NCBI RefSeq assembly: GCF_009834565.1
Contig: NZ_CP019428.1
Span: forward strand, 4,588,001-4,652,000
Source: Pseudomonas sp. R76
Lineage (GTDB): Bacteria > Pseudomonadota > Gammaproteobacteria > Pseudomonadales > Pseudomonadaceae
Length of the DNA stretch: 64,000 nt
Direction: 5' to 3'
Shown here one piece after another: positions 1 to 8,623 of this stretch. Made by a program: the position numbers and the translations under genes. The notes beneath the pieces are model-generated. The model was not told the DNA's origin and made no database searches. It saw only the letters and a program-made list of their open reading frames with translations. Numbering within the stretch: position 1 is the first letter of the stretch; every line of letters begins with the position of its first letter.

Positions 1-848
1 TCAAAGATCAGCGGCAGCGCCTTGGCCGAGACGCCGATGCCGTTGTCACAAATACTGATCCTCAGCTCATCCCCGGCACTGACCGACAGCACAATGCGGC
101 CGCCCACCGGCGTGTACTTGGCGGCGTTGGCCAGCAGGTTATGCAGAATTTGCGCAAGGCGCCCGGGGTCACCACTGAGCATCAATTGGCCGTCAGGCAG
201 GTGCGCATCGAACTGCTGCTTTTTCGCCCTCATCACCGGGCCGCACGCATCAATGGCGCTTCTGAGGATCTGCAGCATGTCGACATCACGTCGCTCGATA
301 CGCAGCTTGCCGGTGCTGACGCGGGACACGTCCAGCAAGTCGTCCACCAACTGCGAGATATGCTGCACCTGGCCTTCGATCAGCTCACGCATGCGCGGCA
401 GCTGGTCACTCGGCAGGCGCACCATGCGCTCGGCGATCATGCTGATTGGCGTCAAGGGGTTGCGCAGCTCATGGGCCACCATCGCCAGGATGCTTTTCTG
501 CTGACCCAGCGCGCGCTCGGCGGTCGCCTGCAGGTCTTGCGCGCTGAGTGCGGCGATCACCAACTGCGCATTTGCCTCGCGCAGTTCCTGGTACAAACGT
601 TGCTCTTCCAGGCGCGGCGGGCTGGCGGCGTCGGATTGCGCGAGGAGGATCGCCAGCACCAATTGCTGGTTGGCCTCGATCACCTGCTCAACGTGCTGGG
701 TATCCACCAGGCGGCTGCTGGCATCCGTCAGTTGCTGTTGCAGCGCGGCGAGCACGGCACGCGCCTCAACGGTTTTTTGCCCAAGCAGGAACAGTTCGTG
801 AGCGGCAGTGGTCAGCTCACTTTCGTTGTTGCCGCCGGTTTCGCTCAT
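1..848 (-). CDS. sensor histidine kinase (3' end outside window)
   Basis: This is a soluble-looking histidine kinase; 282 residues are visible and the C-terminal end of the ATPase domain lies beyond the left edge. No membrane segment is seen. A helical N-terminal part (about residues 1-115) leads into a HisKA dimerisation helix with phospho-acceptor H126 in MVAHELRNPLTPI. The HATPase N box NLLANAAKYTP is near residue 241 and the G1 box DNGIG at 268-272. The ATG at 848 lies 9 nt after the stop of the KaiC-like gene, so the two are probably co-transcribed. By context it probably passes a signal from, or to, the KaiC-like ATPase. The partner response regulator is not visible. Confidence 0.9.
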   Translation of the reverse strand, partial: MSETGGNNESELTTAAHELFLLGQKTVEARAVLAALQQQLTDASSRLVDTQHVEQVIEANQQLVLAILLAQSDAASPPRLEEQRLYQELREANAQLVIAALSAQDLQATAERALGQQKSILAMVAHELRNPLTPISMIAERMVRLPSDQLPRMRELIEGQVQHISQLVDDLLDVSRVSTGKLRIERRDVDMLQILRSAIDACGPVMRAKKQQFDAHLPDGQLMLSGDPGRLAQILHNLLANAAKYTPVGGRIVLSVSAGDELRISICDNGIGVSAKALPLIF

Positions 849-857
849 GAGCAGGGC

Positions 858-2324
858 TCACACATGTTTGTCTCCCAGCGACACCTGCTTGGTCGGTCGC
901 CCGCCCAGCAGCCCTTCCTGTTCCGGCAACATCTCGCGAATCTGCAGGCCGTTATCGTCGATGTGGTACTGGCGCAACTGATCGGAGTGGGCACTGGCAC
1001 GCACCTTGACCACCGCCATGATGCGCAGCAAACGGCTCTCGACTTCGATGTACCGCTGCACGATGATCGCATCGGTCAAAAACGCCGTGCCGTAAGGGCT
1101 GAAACGCAAGTCGGTATAACGGTCTTCCAGCTCCGAGGTCATCAATACGCTCACGCCGGCAGACGTCAGCGCGGTGACCATGCGCGACAGCGATTCGCGA
1201 AAGTCCGCACGGAAGGTAGGCGCCAGCGCCAGTTCAAAGCCCGACAGCGAATCAATCACCACGCGAGTGGCATTCAAACGGCTGATCTCGCCGAGCAGCA
1301 ACTGCACGATTTCGTCGATGGACAAGTCCGGCGCGCGGCTGTCCACCAGCCCAACCTGACCACTCTTGATCAAATCGGCCAGCTTGGGGTTTTGTGAATG
1401 GTTGGGCCGTTGCTCGAACACCGCAATCACCCCGGTTTCACCATTGCGTGCACCTTCCGCCAGGAAAGTCGCCGCCAGGATGCTCTTGCCCGACCCCGAC
1501 GGCCCGGCCACCAGCAGCGAATAGCCGCGCGGCAGGCCGCCGCCGAGCATCTCATCGAGTGCCGGCACGCCCATTTTCAGGCGCGTGATCGGGAACGTCG
1601 ACGGCGCGTCAATGGCGCGATTGAGCGCGGCCGGCGGGAACACCTTGATTCCCGAGGTGGCAATACGGAAGGTGTGCAGCCCCGGCAACGTCGGCTGGCC
1701 GCGCATCTTCATGATTTCCATCTTGCGCACCATCGAGTTGCGCTCGACGCTTTGGCGCAGCCAGATCAGGCCATCGGCCACGGTAAAAATCGGGTTGGTG
1801 TCGGTTTCGGTGAAATATTCGCCGATCAGGAAGGTCGTCGCCTGCCAGGTGGTCATCAACATGCCCAACTGCTGGATGAACTGCGGCAGGTTGTTGTTGG
1901 GGTTGTGCTGGGTCTGGCTGGCCAGCACCACGGAGCGGAACGAGTCGACAAACACCAGCGACGGCGAATGTGCCTCGACTTCGCTGACGATGCGCCTTAA
2001 CACTTCGTCCAAATCCCCGGCCAGGGTGTCGTCGGCCAGGTTGATATAGCGGATCGACTGGTTGATCGCATCGTTGTCGAAAAAATCGAATTGCTGCTGG
2101 TAGCGCAGCATCTTCAGCGGCGGCTCACCGAGTACGGTAAAGAACAACGCCGGGCGTTCTGGCGTGGCCAGGGCAAACATCATCTGGTGCGCCAGCGTGG
2201 TTTTGCCACAGCCCGGCGGGCCGGCGATGAGGTTGAACGAAAACTCCGGCAGGCCACCGCCCAGGACCTCGTCCAGTCCTGGCACACCGGTGGCCAGACG
2301 GTTGATAGTCACTTTGGTGCTCAT
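858..2324 (-). CDS. KaiC-like tandem RecA/DnaB-type ATPase
   Basis: This 488-residue protein has two KaiC-type P-loop domains in tandem. The first Walker A, GPPGCGKT, is at about residues 35-42 and the second, GPSGSGKS, at about 274-281. Walker B-like strands are FVDSF in domain 1 and VVIDSLSG in domain 2. The size and two-domain layout match cyanobacterial KaiC, but no kaiA or kaiB is visible beside it. In Proteobacteria such proteins occur next to histidine kinases and are thought to act in stress signalling rather than in a clock. The ATG at 2324 overlaps the stop of the upstream small gene (ATGA), which decides the start over an in-frame upstream codon. Operon: small protein, KaiC-like ATPase, kinase. 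Confidence 0.92.
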   Translation of the reverse strand: MSTKVTINRLATGVPGLDEVLGGGLPEFSFNLIAGPPGCGKTTLAHQMMFALATPERPALFFTVLGEPPLKMLRYQQQFDFFDNDAINQSIRYINLADDTLAGDLDEVLRRIVSEVEAHSPSLVFVDSFRSVVLASQTQHNPNNNLPQFIQQLGMLMTTWQATTFLIGEYFTETDTNPIFTVADGLIWLRQSVERNSMVRKMEIMKMRGQPTLPGLHTFRIATSGIKVFPPAALNRAIDAPSTFPITRLKMGVPALDEMLGGGLPRGYSLLVAGPSGSGKSILAATFLAEGARNGETGVIAVFEQRPNHSQNPKLADLIKSGQVGLVDSRAPDLSIDEIVQLLLGEISRLNATRVVIDSLSGFELALAPTFRADFRESLSRMVTALTSAGVSVLMTSELEDRYTDLRFSPYGTAFLTDAIIVQRYIEVESRLLRIMAVVKVRASAHSDQLRQYHIDDNGLQIREMLPEQEGLLGGRPTKQVSLGDKHV

Positions 2325-2755
2325 GGCGAAATTTCCTGCGAAGAGGTGTCGCTCGAAGAAGGCTGCCACACGTCAACCAGCAGACGTGCGGTGAGTGAAG
2401 GCCCGATCAGCGTGGTCAGAAGCTCGTAGAGGGTAGTCAGCAACACCTCACCGAAACACAGCGCATCGGTTTCGTTCTGCTCGACGAGTACGGATTTGAG
2501 GGCAAGCAAGTCCATCGCGGCCGGCACACTGTCGAAGGTGGCGGCCAGGCGTGGATGGGTAGAGACGCACAGATGGAAGCTGCGACGGTACAGCGCGGCA
2601 ACGCCCTGCTGGCCGATGATGGGCGTAAGTGCTGCGCCCATATCCTGCAAAATCGAAACAATCGCCTCGGTAATGCTTGCAGTGTCAGCGTGCGGACCAA
2701 CACGGTGCGCCAGAGAAGCTACGATCCGGCGGCTCTCTTCGCTAAGCGTGGGCAT
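2321..2755 (-). CDS. unknown 144-residue protein translationally coupled to the KaiC-like ATPase
   Basis: The family was not recognised. The 144-residue protein is soluble and mostly helical, with an acidic/polar C-terminal tail (SSSDTSSQE). It has no signal peptide and no obvious catalytic motif; it does not look like KaiB. It starts the minus-strand operon, and its TGA overlaps the ATG of the KaiC-like gene by 4 nt (ATGA), indicating coupled translation and probably a shared function. A sensory or adaptor role in the KaiC/histidine-kinase module is inferred from position only. Its upstream region (2756-2870) is shared with the divergent cobalamin riboswitch operon. Confidence 0.75.
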   Translation of the reverse strand: MPTLSEESRRIVASLAHRVGPHADTASITEAIVSILQDMGAALTPIIGQQGVAALYRRSFHLCVSTHPRLAATFDSVPAAMDLLALKSVLVEQNETDALCFGEVLLTTLYELLTTLIGPSLTARLLVDVWQPSSSDTSSQEISP

Positions 2756-2869
2756 GTCTGACTAATATCTGATGAACAGAGATTGATGGTACACCCTCTC
2801 TCGTGGGATAGAGCCCCCTGTGAAGCAACTGGCCAAATGCGCTCCCCCTGCCCGCCACGATCGACTACC

Positions 2870-3065
2870 ATACCGCGCCGGTTCCCACACGGGACTAATA
2901 GGGAATTCGAAGCGCGGCCCATTGCGCCAATCGAAACTGCCCCCGCAACTGTAGGTGCTGAGCCTGCTCCACATCGCCACTGGGCATTGCCCGGGAAGGC
3001 CGGGGCGTGGCGACGACGCATCAGTCAGGAGACCTGCCGGCCAAGCAAAACCACTAACCGGCGGG
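2870..3065 (+). promoter_or_regulatory. cobalamin (B12) riboswitch
   Basis: The conserved B12-riboswitch landmarks appear in order: GGTTCCCAC and AGGGAA on the 5' side, CCCCCGCAACTGTAGG, GCCACTG (2976-2982), GGGAAGGC (2993-3000) and the B12 box AGTCAGGAGACCTGCC (3023-3038). A P1 closing stem can form between GCCGGTT (2877-2883) and AACCGGC (3056-3062). It sits 107 nt upstream of the ABC transporter operon start, so cobalamin would be expected to turn the transporter off. No clear T-rich terminator hairpin was found, so control may be at translation initiation. Confidence 0.9.
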
Positions 3066-3171
3066 GTGTCCGGGAAGGCCATCCGTGCCCTGCAAGACTG
3101 CAGCGTTCGTGGGTGTATTTCCGCGCCGTACCTCCCCTGTTTTTACGTACGGTTCACCCGGAGACTGCCCC

Positions 3172-4182
3172 ATGCTGCCACGCGTTACCGCCCTGATCGC
3201 CAGCCTCGGCTTCTGTGCCCTGGCCCACGCCACGCCGACGCATTACCCGCTGACGGTGCAGAACTGCGGCACCACCCAGACCTTTGAGCAGGCGCCCGCG
3301 CGCAGCGTGACCATCGGCCAGGCCGCCACCGAGATGCTTTACGCCTTGGGTGTCGGCAACACCGTGGTCGGCACCTCACTGTGGTTCAACAATGTGTTGC
3401 CGCCGTTCAAGGCGCAGAACGACCGCATCGAGCGCCTGGCCGACAACGAGCCGAGCTTTGAAGCCGTCATCGCCAAACGCCCGCAACTGGTGGCCGCAGA
3501 GCTGGAATGGGTGGTCGGCCCACAAGGCGTGGTCGGCACCCGCGAGCAGTTTCAAGAATTGAACATCCCTACCTACCTGCTGCCCTCCGACTGCGAAGGC
3601 AAAGACAACCTGGTGGGCGCCGACGGCACGCGGCTGGAGCCGTTCCGCATCGACACTCTCTATAAGAGCATCAGCCAACTGGCCGAGATCTTCGACGGGC
3701 AAGCGCGCGGCCAACAATTGAACGACGAACTCAAGGCGCGCCTGGCCAAGTCCGTCGCCACCGCACAAGGCAAAGGCCTCAAGCAAGCCAGCGCATTGGT
3801 GTGGTTCTCCAGCGCCGAAATGGCCAGTGACCCCTACGTGGCCGGCCACAAGGGCATTCCCGAATTCATGCTCCAAACCCTGGGCCTGCACAACGTGGTG
3901 CAGTCCGATGAAGAGTGGCCCGCCGTCGGCTGGGAAACCATCGCCAAGGCCAACCCGACCTTCCTGGTGATCGCGCGCATGGACCGCCGCCGCTACCCGG
4001 CCGACGACCATGAAAAGAAACTCGCCTTCCTGCGCAGCGACCCGGTGACGCGCAACATGGACGCGGTGAAGAACAACCGCATCATCATTATTGACGCCCT
4101 GGCGCTGCAAGCCAGCCTGCGCATGTTCGATGGCCTGGAACAACTGGCCGGCGCCATCGACGGCTACGACCTGCACAAATGA
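3172..4182 (+). CDS. periplasmic binding protein of a B12-regulated ABC transporter
   Basis: This is a 336-residue substrate-binding protein of the BtuF/FhuD-type (cluster A-II) fold. It has a signal peptide ending near ALAHA and a body with VTIGQAATEMLYALGVGNTVVG, typical of vitamin B12 and siderophore binders. The ATG at 3172 follows a CGGAGA Shine-Dalgarno at 3159-3164; in-frame upstream codons would lie inside the riboswitch leader. The 3' end overlaps the permease start (ATGA). The riboswitch strongly suggests a cobalamin-related ligand: cobalamin, cobinamide or another corrinoid. Sequence alone cannot separate these from a metal chelate. Confidence 0.88.
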   Translation: MLPRVTALIASLGFCALAHATPTHYPLTVQNCGTTQTFEQAPARSVTIGQAATEMLYALGVGNTVVGTSLWFNNVLPPFKAQNDRIERLADNEPSFEAVIAKRPQLVAAELEWVVGPQGVVGTREQFQELNIPTYLLPSDCEGKDNLVGADGTRLEPFRIDTLYKSISQLAEIFDGQARGQQLNDELKARLAKSVATAQGKGLKQASALVWFSSAEMASDPYVAGHKGIPEFMLQTLGLHNVVQSDEEWPAVGWETIAKANPTFLVIARMDRRRYPADDHEKKLAFLRSDPVTRNMDAVKNNRIIIIDALALQASLRMFDGLEQLAGAIDGYDLHK

Positions 4183-5183
4183 CCCGCACCCTACTCGCCC
4201 TCGCGCTGCTGTTGCTCGCCGTACTCGCCGGCGTGGCCATCGGCGAAACCGCCATCGAGCCACACGTGGTGTTGCAGGTGCTCGCCAACAAACTGTGGGG
4301 CGCCGGTTACGTGCTGGACCCGATCGATGCAGGCGTGGTGTGGAACTACCGCCTGACCCGCGCCCTGGTCGCCGCTGCGTGCGGTGCCGGGCTGGCGACC
4401 TGCGGGGTGATTTTGCAGTCGTTGTTGCGCAACCCGTTGGCCGACCCTTACTTGCTGGGCATCAGTGCCGGCGCCTCGACCGGCGCGGTGTTGGTGGCGT
4501 TGATCGGTGTGGGCGGCGGGCTGATTTCGCTCTCGGCCGGCGCGTTTGTCGGGGCCATGGCGGCCTTTGCGCTGGTGATTTTGCTGGCGCGCGCCAGCGG
4601 TTCCTCCAGCGGCACCGGGCAGATCATCCTGGCGGGCATCGCCGGTTCGCAGTTGTTCAATGCGCTGACCGCGTTCCTGATCACCAAGTCGGCCAGTTCC
4701 GAACAGGCGCGCGGCATCCTGTTCTGGCTGCTGGGCAACCTCAGCGGCGTGCGCTGGCCGTCGGTGTGGCTGGCGGTGCCGGTGGCGGTCGCCGGGCTGG
4801 CGGTGTGTTTGTGGCACCGGCGTGCGCTGGATGCGTTTACCTTTGGCACCGACTCGGCGGCGTCGCTGGGCATCCCGGTGCGGCGTGTGCAGTTTGTATT
4901 GGTGGGCTGCGCGGCGCTGGTGACGGCGGTGATGGTGTCGATTGTCGGCTCTATCGGCTTTGTCGGGCTGGTGATTCCCCACGCCGTGCGCCTGCTGGTC
5001 GGCACCGCGCACTCGCGGTTGCTGCCGGCCAGTGCGTTGGGCGGCGCGCTGTTTTTGATTGCCGCCGATGTGCTGTCGCGCACCCTGATCAAAGGCCAAG
5101 TGATTCCGGTCGGTGTGGTCACGGCATTGGTGGGCGCGCCGGTGTTTGCATTGATTTTGATTGGCCGGAGGAACGCGCGATGA
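4179..5183 (+). CDS. FecCD/BtuC-type ABC transporter permease
   Basis: This 334-residue protein is an inner-membrane permease of the BtuC/FecCD family, built of about ten hydrophobic helices. Family-typical strings are RLTRALVAAACGAGLATCG, NPLADPYLLGISAGAS and GFVGLVIPHAVRLLVG, the last being the loop that contacts the ATPase. Its ATG overlaps the stop of the binding protein, and its own TGA overlaps the ATPase start, so the three genes are translationally coupled. It would move the ligand captured by the periplasmic partner into the cytoplasm, under control of the upstream cobalamin riboswitch. Confidence 0.92.
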   Translation: MTRTLLALALLLLAVLAGVAIGETAIEPHVVLQVLANKLWGAGYVLDPIDAGVVWNYRLTRALVAAACGAGLATCGVILQSLLRNPLADPYLLGISAGASTGAVLVALIGVGGGLISLSAGAFVGAMAAFALVILLARASGSSSGTGQIILAGIAGSQLFNALTAFLITKSASSEQARGILFWLLGNLSGVRWPSVWLAVPVAVAGLAVCLWHRRALDAFTFGTDSAASLGIPVRRVQFVLVGCAALVTAVMVSIVGSIGFVGLVIPHAVRLLVGTAHSRLLPASALGGALFLIAADVLSRTLIKGQVIPVGVVTALVGAPVFALILIGRRNAR

Positions 5184-5944
5184 CGGTGCTGAGTTGCACG
5201 GGCCTGGGCTTCAAGGTGCGCGACGTCGAGCTGCTACGCGATATTCACCTTGAAGTGCAGTTGGGCGAAACCTTGGGCATCGTCGGCCCGAACGGCTCCG
5301 GCAAGTCCACCCTGCTCAAGCTGCTCGCGGGTTTGCGTGCGCCTGCCAGCGGCGAAGTGCGACTCGGCGGCCAGCGCCTGGGCGAGCTGTCGCGCCGCAC
5401 CATTGCGCAACGGTTGGCGGTGGTGGAGCAGCAAGCCGACACCGACTACGCGATTCGCGTATTCGATGCCGTGGCGCTGGGCCGTACACCGTGGCTGTCG
5501 GCGCTGAGCCCGTGGTCCAGCGCAGATGACGCCATCGTCAACCAGGCGCTGCACGATGTGGACGCCACCCACCTGGGCAAACGCGCCTGGCGCAGCCTCT
5601 CCGGCGGTGAGCGCCAACGCGTGCACATCGCCCGCGCCCTGGCGCAACGGCCGCAGATTTTGCTACTGGATGAGCCAACCAATCACTTGGATATCCAGCA
5701 CCAACTGGCAATCTTGAAGGGCGTACAGGCATTGCCGGTGACCACCTTGATCGCCCTGCATGACCTTAACCAGGCGCTGACCTGCGATCGCCTGGCCGTG
5801 CTGGATCGCGGGCGTTTGGTGGCGCTGGGCAAGCCGATGGACGTGTTGACACCCAAACGCCTGCAGGACACGTTCGGTGTGCAGGCGCATTACCTGACGG
5901 ACCCGTTCGATGGTGCGCAGATCCTGCGGCTGCGCTCGAACTGA
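5180..5944 (+). CDS. BtuD/FecE-type ABC transporter ATPase
   Basis: This 254-residue ATP-binding subunit completes the importer. Walker A is GPNGSGKST at residues 36-44, the signature is LSGGERQR near 137-144, Walker B with the catalytic Glu is LLLDEPTNHLD near 158-168, and the switch is ALHDLN. The start is fixed by the ATGA overlap with the permease stop; an upstream in-frame extension antisense to nothing meaningful was discarded. It powers import by the BtuC-like permease, presumably for a corrinoid. No gene follows in the operon; 5945-6070 holds no evident terminator. Confidence 0.92.
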   Translation: MTVLSCTGLGFKVRDVELLRDIHLEVQLGETLGIVGPNGSGKSTLLKLLAGLRAPASGEVRLGGQRLGELSRRTIAQRLAVVEQQADTDYAIRVFDAVALGRTPWLSALSPWSSADDAIVNQALHDVDATHLGKRAWRSLSGGERQRVHIARALAQRPQILLLDEPTNHLDIQHQLAILKGVQALPVTTLIALHDLNQALTCDRLAVLDRGRLVALGKPMDVLTPKRLQDTFGVQAHYLTDPFDGAQILRLRSN

Positions 5945-6070
5945 CAAGAAGCCCCTCTCTCTAGAGCCCTTCAGGTACGGTTAATGAAAAAAAATTCATG
6001 ACCCCTGTAATGTCTTTTGGTGAAGCGACTCAAGGGCAGTACCCCCTTTTGTCATTTTTGGAAGACTTTA

Positions 6071-6559
6071 ATGAACGCGTTAAATCACCGCTGTTTCACC
6101 CAGGGCAATTTTGAGTACGCTTTCATGCGTTGGTCCCTGGTGTTGATTTTCTTTCTGTTCGGCTACTCAAAGTGGTTTGCGTATGAAGCAAACGCATTGA
6201 TTCCAATCATCTCCAACAGCCCCCTCATGTCCTGGATGCACCCCGCTTTTGGTATTCAAGGCGCCAGTTACTTTTTGGGAACAGCTGAGTGGATGATTGG
6301 AATCGGCCTGGCACTCGGTGCGTGGATGCCGAGAGTCTCCGTGGCTGCCAGCATGGGCTCGGTGCTGACCTACCTGACCACCCTTACGCTGATCATAACG
6401 ACACCCGACGGCTGGGAAGCATCAGCGGGAGGTTTTCCTGCAATGGGCGGCGCTACATCGTTTCTGGTGAAGGATATTGTATTACTGGCAGGCTCGATCA
6501 TTTTGCTCAAGCAGGGCCTGGTCGCAAACTGCAACCGTGCAGCCACTGCTGCGTCCTGA
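6071..6559 (+). CDS. DUF417 (YkgB/RclC-like) inner-membrane protein
   Basis: This 162-residue protein has four hydrophobic segments. It matches the DUF417 family, which includes E. coli RclC/YkgB of the reactive-chlorine resistance locus. Recognisable features are the N-terminal RWSLVLIFFLFGYSKWFAYE and the later GTAEWMIGIGLALGAW. The ATG at 6071 is preceded by GGAAGA at a good distance. No rclR, rclA or rclB neighbour is present, so a role in hypochlorite stress is a family-based guess. The 345 bases after it hold a palindromic REP-like pair and nothing else that could be supported. Confidence 0.8.
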   Translation: MNALNHRCFTQGNFEYAFMRWSLVLIFFLFGYSKWFAYEANALIPIISNSPLMSWMHPAFGIQGASYFLGTAEWMIGIGLALGAWMPRVSVAASMGSVLTYLTTLTLIITTPDGWEASAGGFPAMGGATSFLVKDIVLLAGSIILLKQGLVANCNRAATAAS

Positions 6560-6669
6560 CCGAAACCAAGCCTGCGATCGCTCCCGAAAGAAACAGGTGG
6601 GTGTGCACCTTGCTTGATGGCGCGCAGATCCCGCGATGACCGCCAGCCTGAAAAGCACCACCATTCAAC

Positions 6670-6757
6670 TGTAGGAGCTGGCTTGCCGGCGATAGCGGTG
6701 TGTCAGACAAGTATATTTCACTGATCCACCGCCATCGCTGGCAAGCCAGCTCCTACA
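6670..6757. repeat. REP-like paired palindrome (TGTAGGAGCTGGCTTGC type)
   Basis: Two inverted arms, TGTAGGAGCTGGCTTGC and GCAAGCCAGCTCCTACA, enclose about 50 bases. It is one of a family of dispersed Pseudomonas intergenic palindromes also found at 23300, 25992, 39473 and 45617. Confidence 0.85.
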
Positions 6758-6903
6758 TAAGGTCTGCGATGTTAGAGACAGCGCTTGCCACATCGGATCG
6801 GCCTCGACAGTCAGCGGCATTCCGGTTGTGCCAAGCGTCGGGAACAGCTCGGCGCGGGCCTGAAGTTCGAACTGCCAACACATCAGGATGACGGCACGCA
6901 GGC

Positions 6904-7128
6904 TCATAGCACCTTAATCTGTGTGATCCCCACCACCTGCGCCTGCTGCAGAATCTCTGCAGGTGTCGCATCCGCAGCAGGCAGGATCAACCCGTTCTCC
7001 GCATCGCCGAAATGCAATTGCAACAGGTGCATTGCCGCCTCATGCGCCCGCAACTCAGGCTGTTTGAGTTCAAACACATGGGTGCGAGGCTCGTCGTTAA
7101 ACAGGTAGCTTAGCGTGTATTCGCGCAT
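6904..7128 (-). CDS. small unknown protein, 74 residues
   Basis: This small soluble protein was not assigned to a family. It begins MREYTLSYLFNDEPRTHVFE, suggesting an N-terminal beta hairpin, followed by a helix with LHFGDAENGL. It has no signal peptide or membrane segment. The frame has normal Pseudomonas codon bias and an ATG at 7128 preceded by a GGA-containing stretch. It stands alone, divergent from the periplasmic protein gene at 7275, with 146 bases between them for both promoters. Confidence 0.65.
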   Translation of the reverse strand: MREYTLSYLFNDEPRTHVFELKQPELRAHEAAMHLLQLHFGDAENGLILPAADATPAEILQQAQVVGITQIKVL

Positions 7129-7274
7129 GGTGGCGTCCTTGTGATGAGAGGGAATCAGCTGTTTAACCTGACCAGTCGATCAATTTTTAAGTTCCCGCGC
7201 GCCCAAGTGGATTTCATCTTCCTCACCCAGCGCCCTGGTAGCATTCGCACCGGACACATTCTGAGTCGCCCGCC

Positions 7275-7730
7275 ATGCTACGGATTGCAGCCTGTACCCT
7301 TCTCGCCCTGTGTGCCCAACCTGTTCTGGCCGAACAGAGCTTCCCGTGCGGCGACGCCACGGTGACGATCGGCGTCGATGCGACTCTGCCTTTACTGACA
7401 ACTGAAAGCGCCGAAGTCTTCCTGCGGGTAGAACGAGGCCCGCGTAACACGTTGCTGCGCTATTACGGCATCGACGCCATCGGCGGCACCTGTGACACCA
7501 ACGCCAACGACGAGCCACGCATCGTCTACCAGGCGGTATGCAGCGGGACGGCCTGCCACGACCTGTCGAATTGGGGCATTATCAACCCCAAGACCTTGCA
7601 AGTGCTGCTGATACCTGCAGATGACAGCCTTGAGCCCGCAACGCGGCTGCTCGGGCATCAGCCGGTGCTCAAGGGTGAAAAGCTGAGTGTGAGCCAGGAA
7701 GCGCATCGGCTGGGGTTGCCGACGCCTTGA
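7275..7730 (+). CDS. exported protein of unknown function, 151 residues
   Basis: The N terminus MLRIAACTLLALCAQPVLAEQ is a clear signal peptide with an Ala-X-Ala-type cleavage site. The mature part contains four to five cysteines (for example PCGDA, GGTCDT, VCSGTACHD) that could form disulfides in the periplasm. No enzyme motif was recognised. It is monocistronic, and the next gene at 7773 has its own ribosome-binding region. Confidence 0.7.
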   Translation: MLRIAACTLLALCAQPVLAEQSFPCGDATVTIGVDATLPLLTTESAEVFLRVERGPRNTLLRYYGIDAIGGTCDTNANDEPRIVYQAVCSGTACHDLSNWGIINPKTLQVLLIPADDSLEPATRLLGHQPVLKGEKLSVSQEAHRLGLPTP

Positions 7731-7772
7731 TGTGCCAACACATAGCGCAATGTCCTGTTCAACGGCGTTTTT

Positions 7773-8081
7773 ATGAATCAACAGATAATAAGCATGAGGG
7801 CTGATTTCGAAGAGGCCCTCGCTGAAATCTCAACGCTTATGTCCAACGCTTACGAAGAGCTTGACCCTGTGCCGGAAGATCACGCGCTTGCTCAGGCTGG
7901 GCTTAAAGACGGTAAAACAATCGTCCTCGACTATTTCGATCACAACGAGGCGGGAATAGCGTTCGAACATCTGCTTTACATGATTAACGAACCACCCCTC
8001 GTTATTTCTGAACGGTGCGAAGAGACTATTGCCCGGATCGCACAGGCTTTGGGTATGCCGCTCGGTTTAAACACTACTTGA
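7773..8081 (+). CDS. MafI-like orphan immunity protein (tentative)
   Basis: This acidic protein of 102 residues has the pattern FDHNEAGIAFEHLLYMI followed by a helical end with SERCEETIARIAQALGM. That arrangement resembles MafI-type and other small immunity proteins of polymorphic toxins, where a short GE/NE-x-G-x-A-x-E-x-L motif recurs. No toxin gene lies next to it, so it would be an orphan immunity gene, perhaps protecting against toxins of neighbouring strains. The next gene, at 8189, also looks like an immunity protein. The assignment rests on pattern resemblance only. Confidence 0.55.
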   Translation: MNQQIISMRADFEEALAEISTLMSNAYEELDPVPEDHALAQAGLKDGKTIVLDYFDHNEAGIAFEHLLYMINEPPLVISERCEETIARIAQALGMPLGLNTT

Positions 8082-8188
8082 GAACTGTCGTGATTCTGGC
8101 GCCAACCCTCCACTTTCTGCACCATTGGCTGACTTCATTCGACGGCATGAAGCCTGCGTGAAGAATAGGGACCCAGAGAGGGCTGAAT

Positions 8189-8623
8189 ATGCACGAGCTA
8201 CCAAGAGCTGACGCGGGTCAGAATGATAAAAAACGCAAACAAATCCAGGCTGCCGTTGCGGCACGAAACCTGGCAAGCGCGGCGAACAATACCAAGTGGA
8301 ATGAACTGATTAACCGCTTTCGCCAGCGTGAAGGGTGGCGGCCATCTTTTCGATCAAAATCCGTCACAGGTTATATTTCCGAGTGGGATAGCGAGTGGTT
8401 TTACCACCTGCCCTTTCCGTTTGCTTACGTCGAATGGTTCGATATCGGCCTGTGGGGAACTGCCCCCGCCAAGGGAATGCTGTACCCAGAAACGCTCATC
8501 GACCACACGCAAGAAATATCCCAGGTAGTTGCACACATCGGGTTCGAGTTTGAAGTTCGGGCTGACGTACTCAGAATTTGGGGATACCTCCCAAAGTCCT
8601 ACGAAGACTTTCCCCCTGAATAG
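8189..8623 (+). CDS. DUF6678-like / immunity-type protein
   Basis: This 144-residue soluble protein is rich in aromatic residues. It contains NNTKWNELINRF and YHLPFPFAYVEWFDIGL, which I associate with the DUF6678 group of small proteins found near polymorphic toxins. An older GTG or ATG start further inside is possible; the ATG at 8189 follows GAGAGG. It ends by overlapping the convergent hydrolase gene by 25 bases. Its place beside the putative MafI-like gene suggests a two-gene remnant of an immunity cluster. No catalytic motif was found. Confidence 0.6.
   Translation: MHELPRADAGQNDKKRKQIQAAVAARNLASAANNTKWNELINRFRQREGWRPSFRSKSVTGYISEWDSEWFYHLPFPFAYVEWFDIGLWGTAPAKGMLYPETLIDHTQEISQVVAHIGFEFEVRADVLRIWGYLPKSYEDFPPE

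Noticed and set aside
141-1397. 418-codon plus-strand frame opposite the kinase and KaiC-like gene
   Set aside because: Spans two real minus-strand genes and is rich in His, Gln and Arg, as shadows are.
5945-6070. Terminator after the ABC importer operon
   Set aside because: No stem with a T-run could be found by eye.
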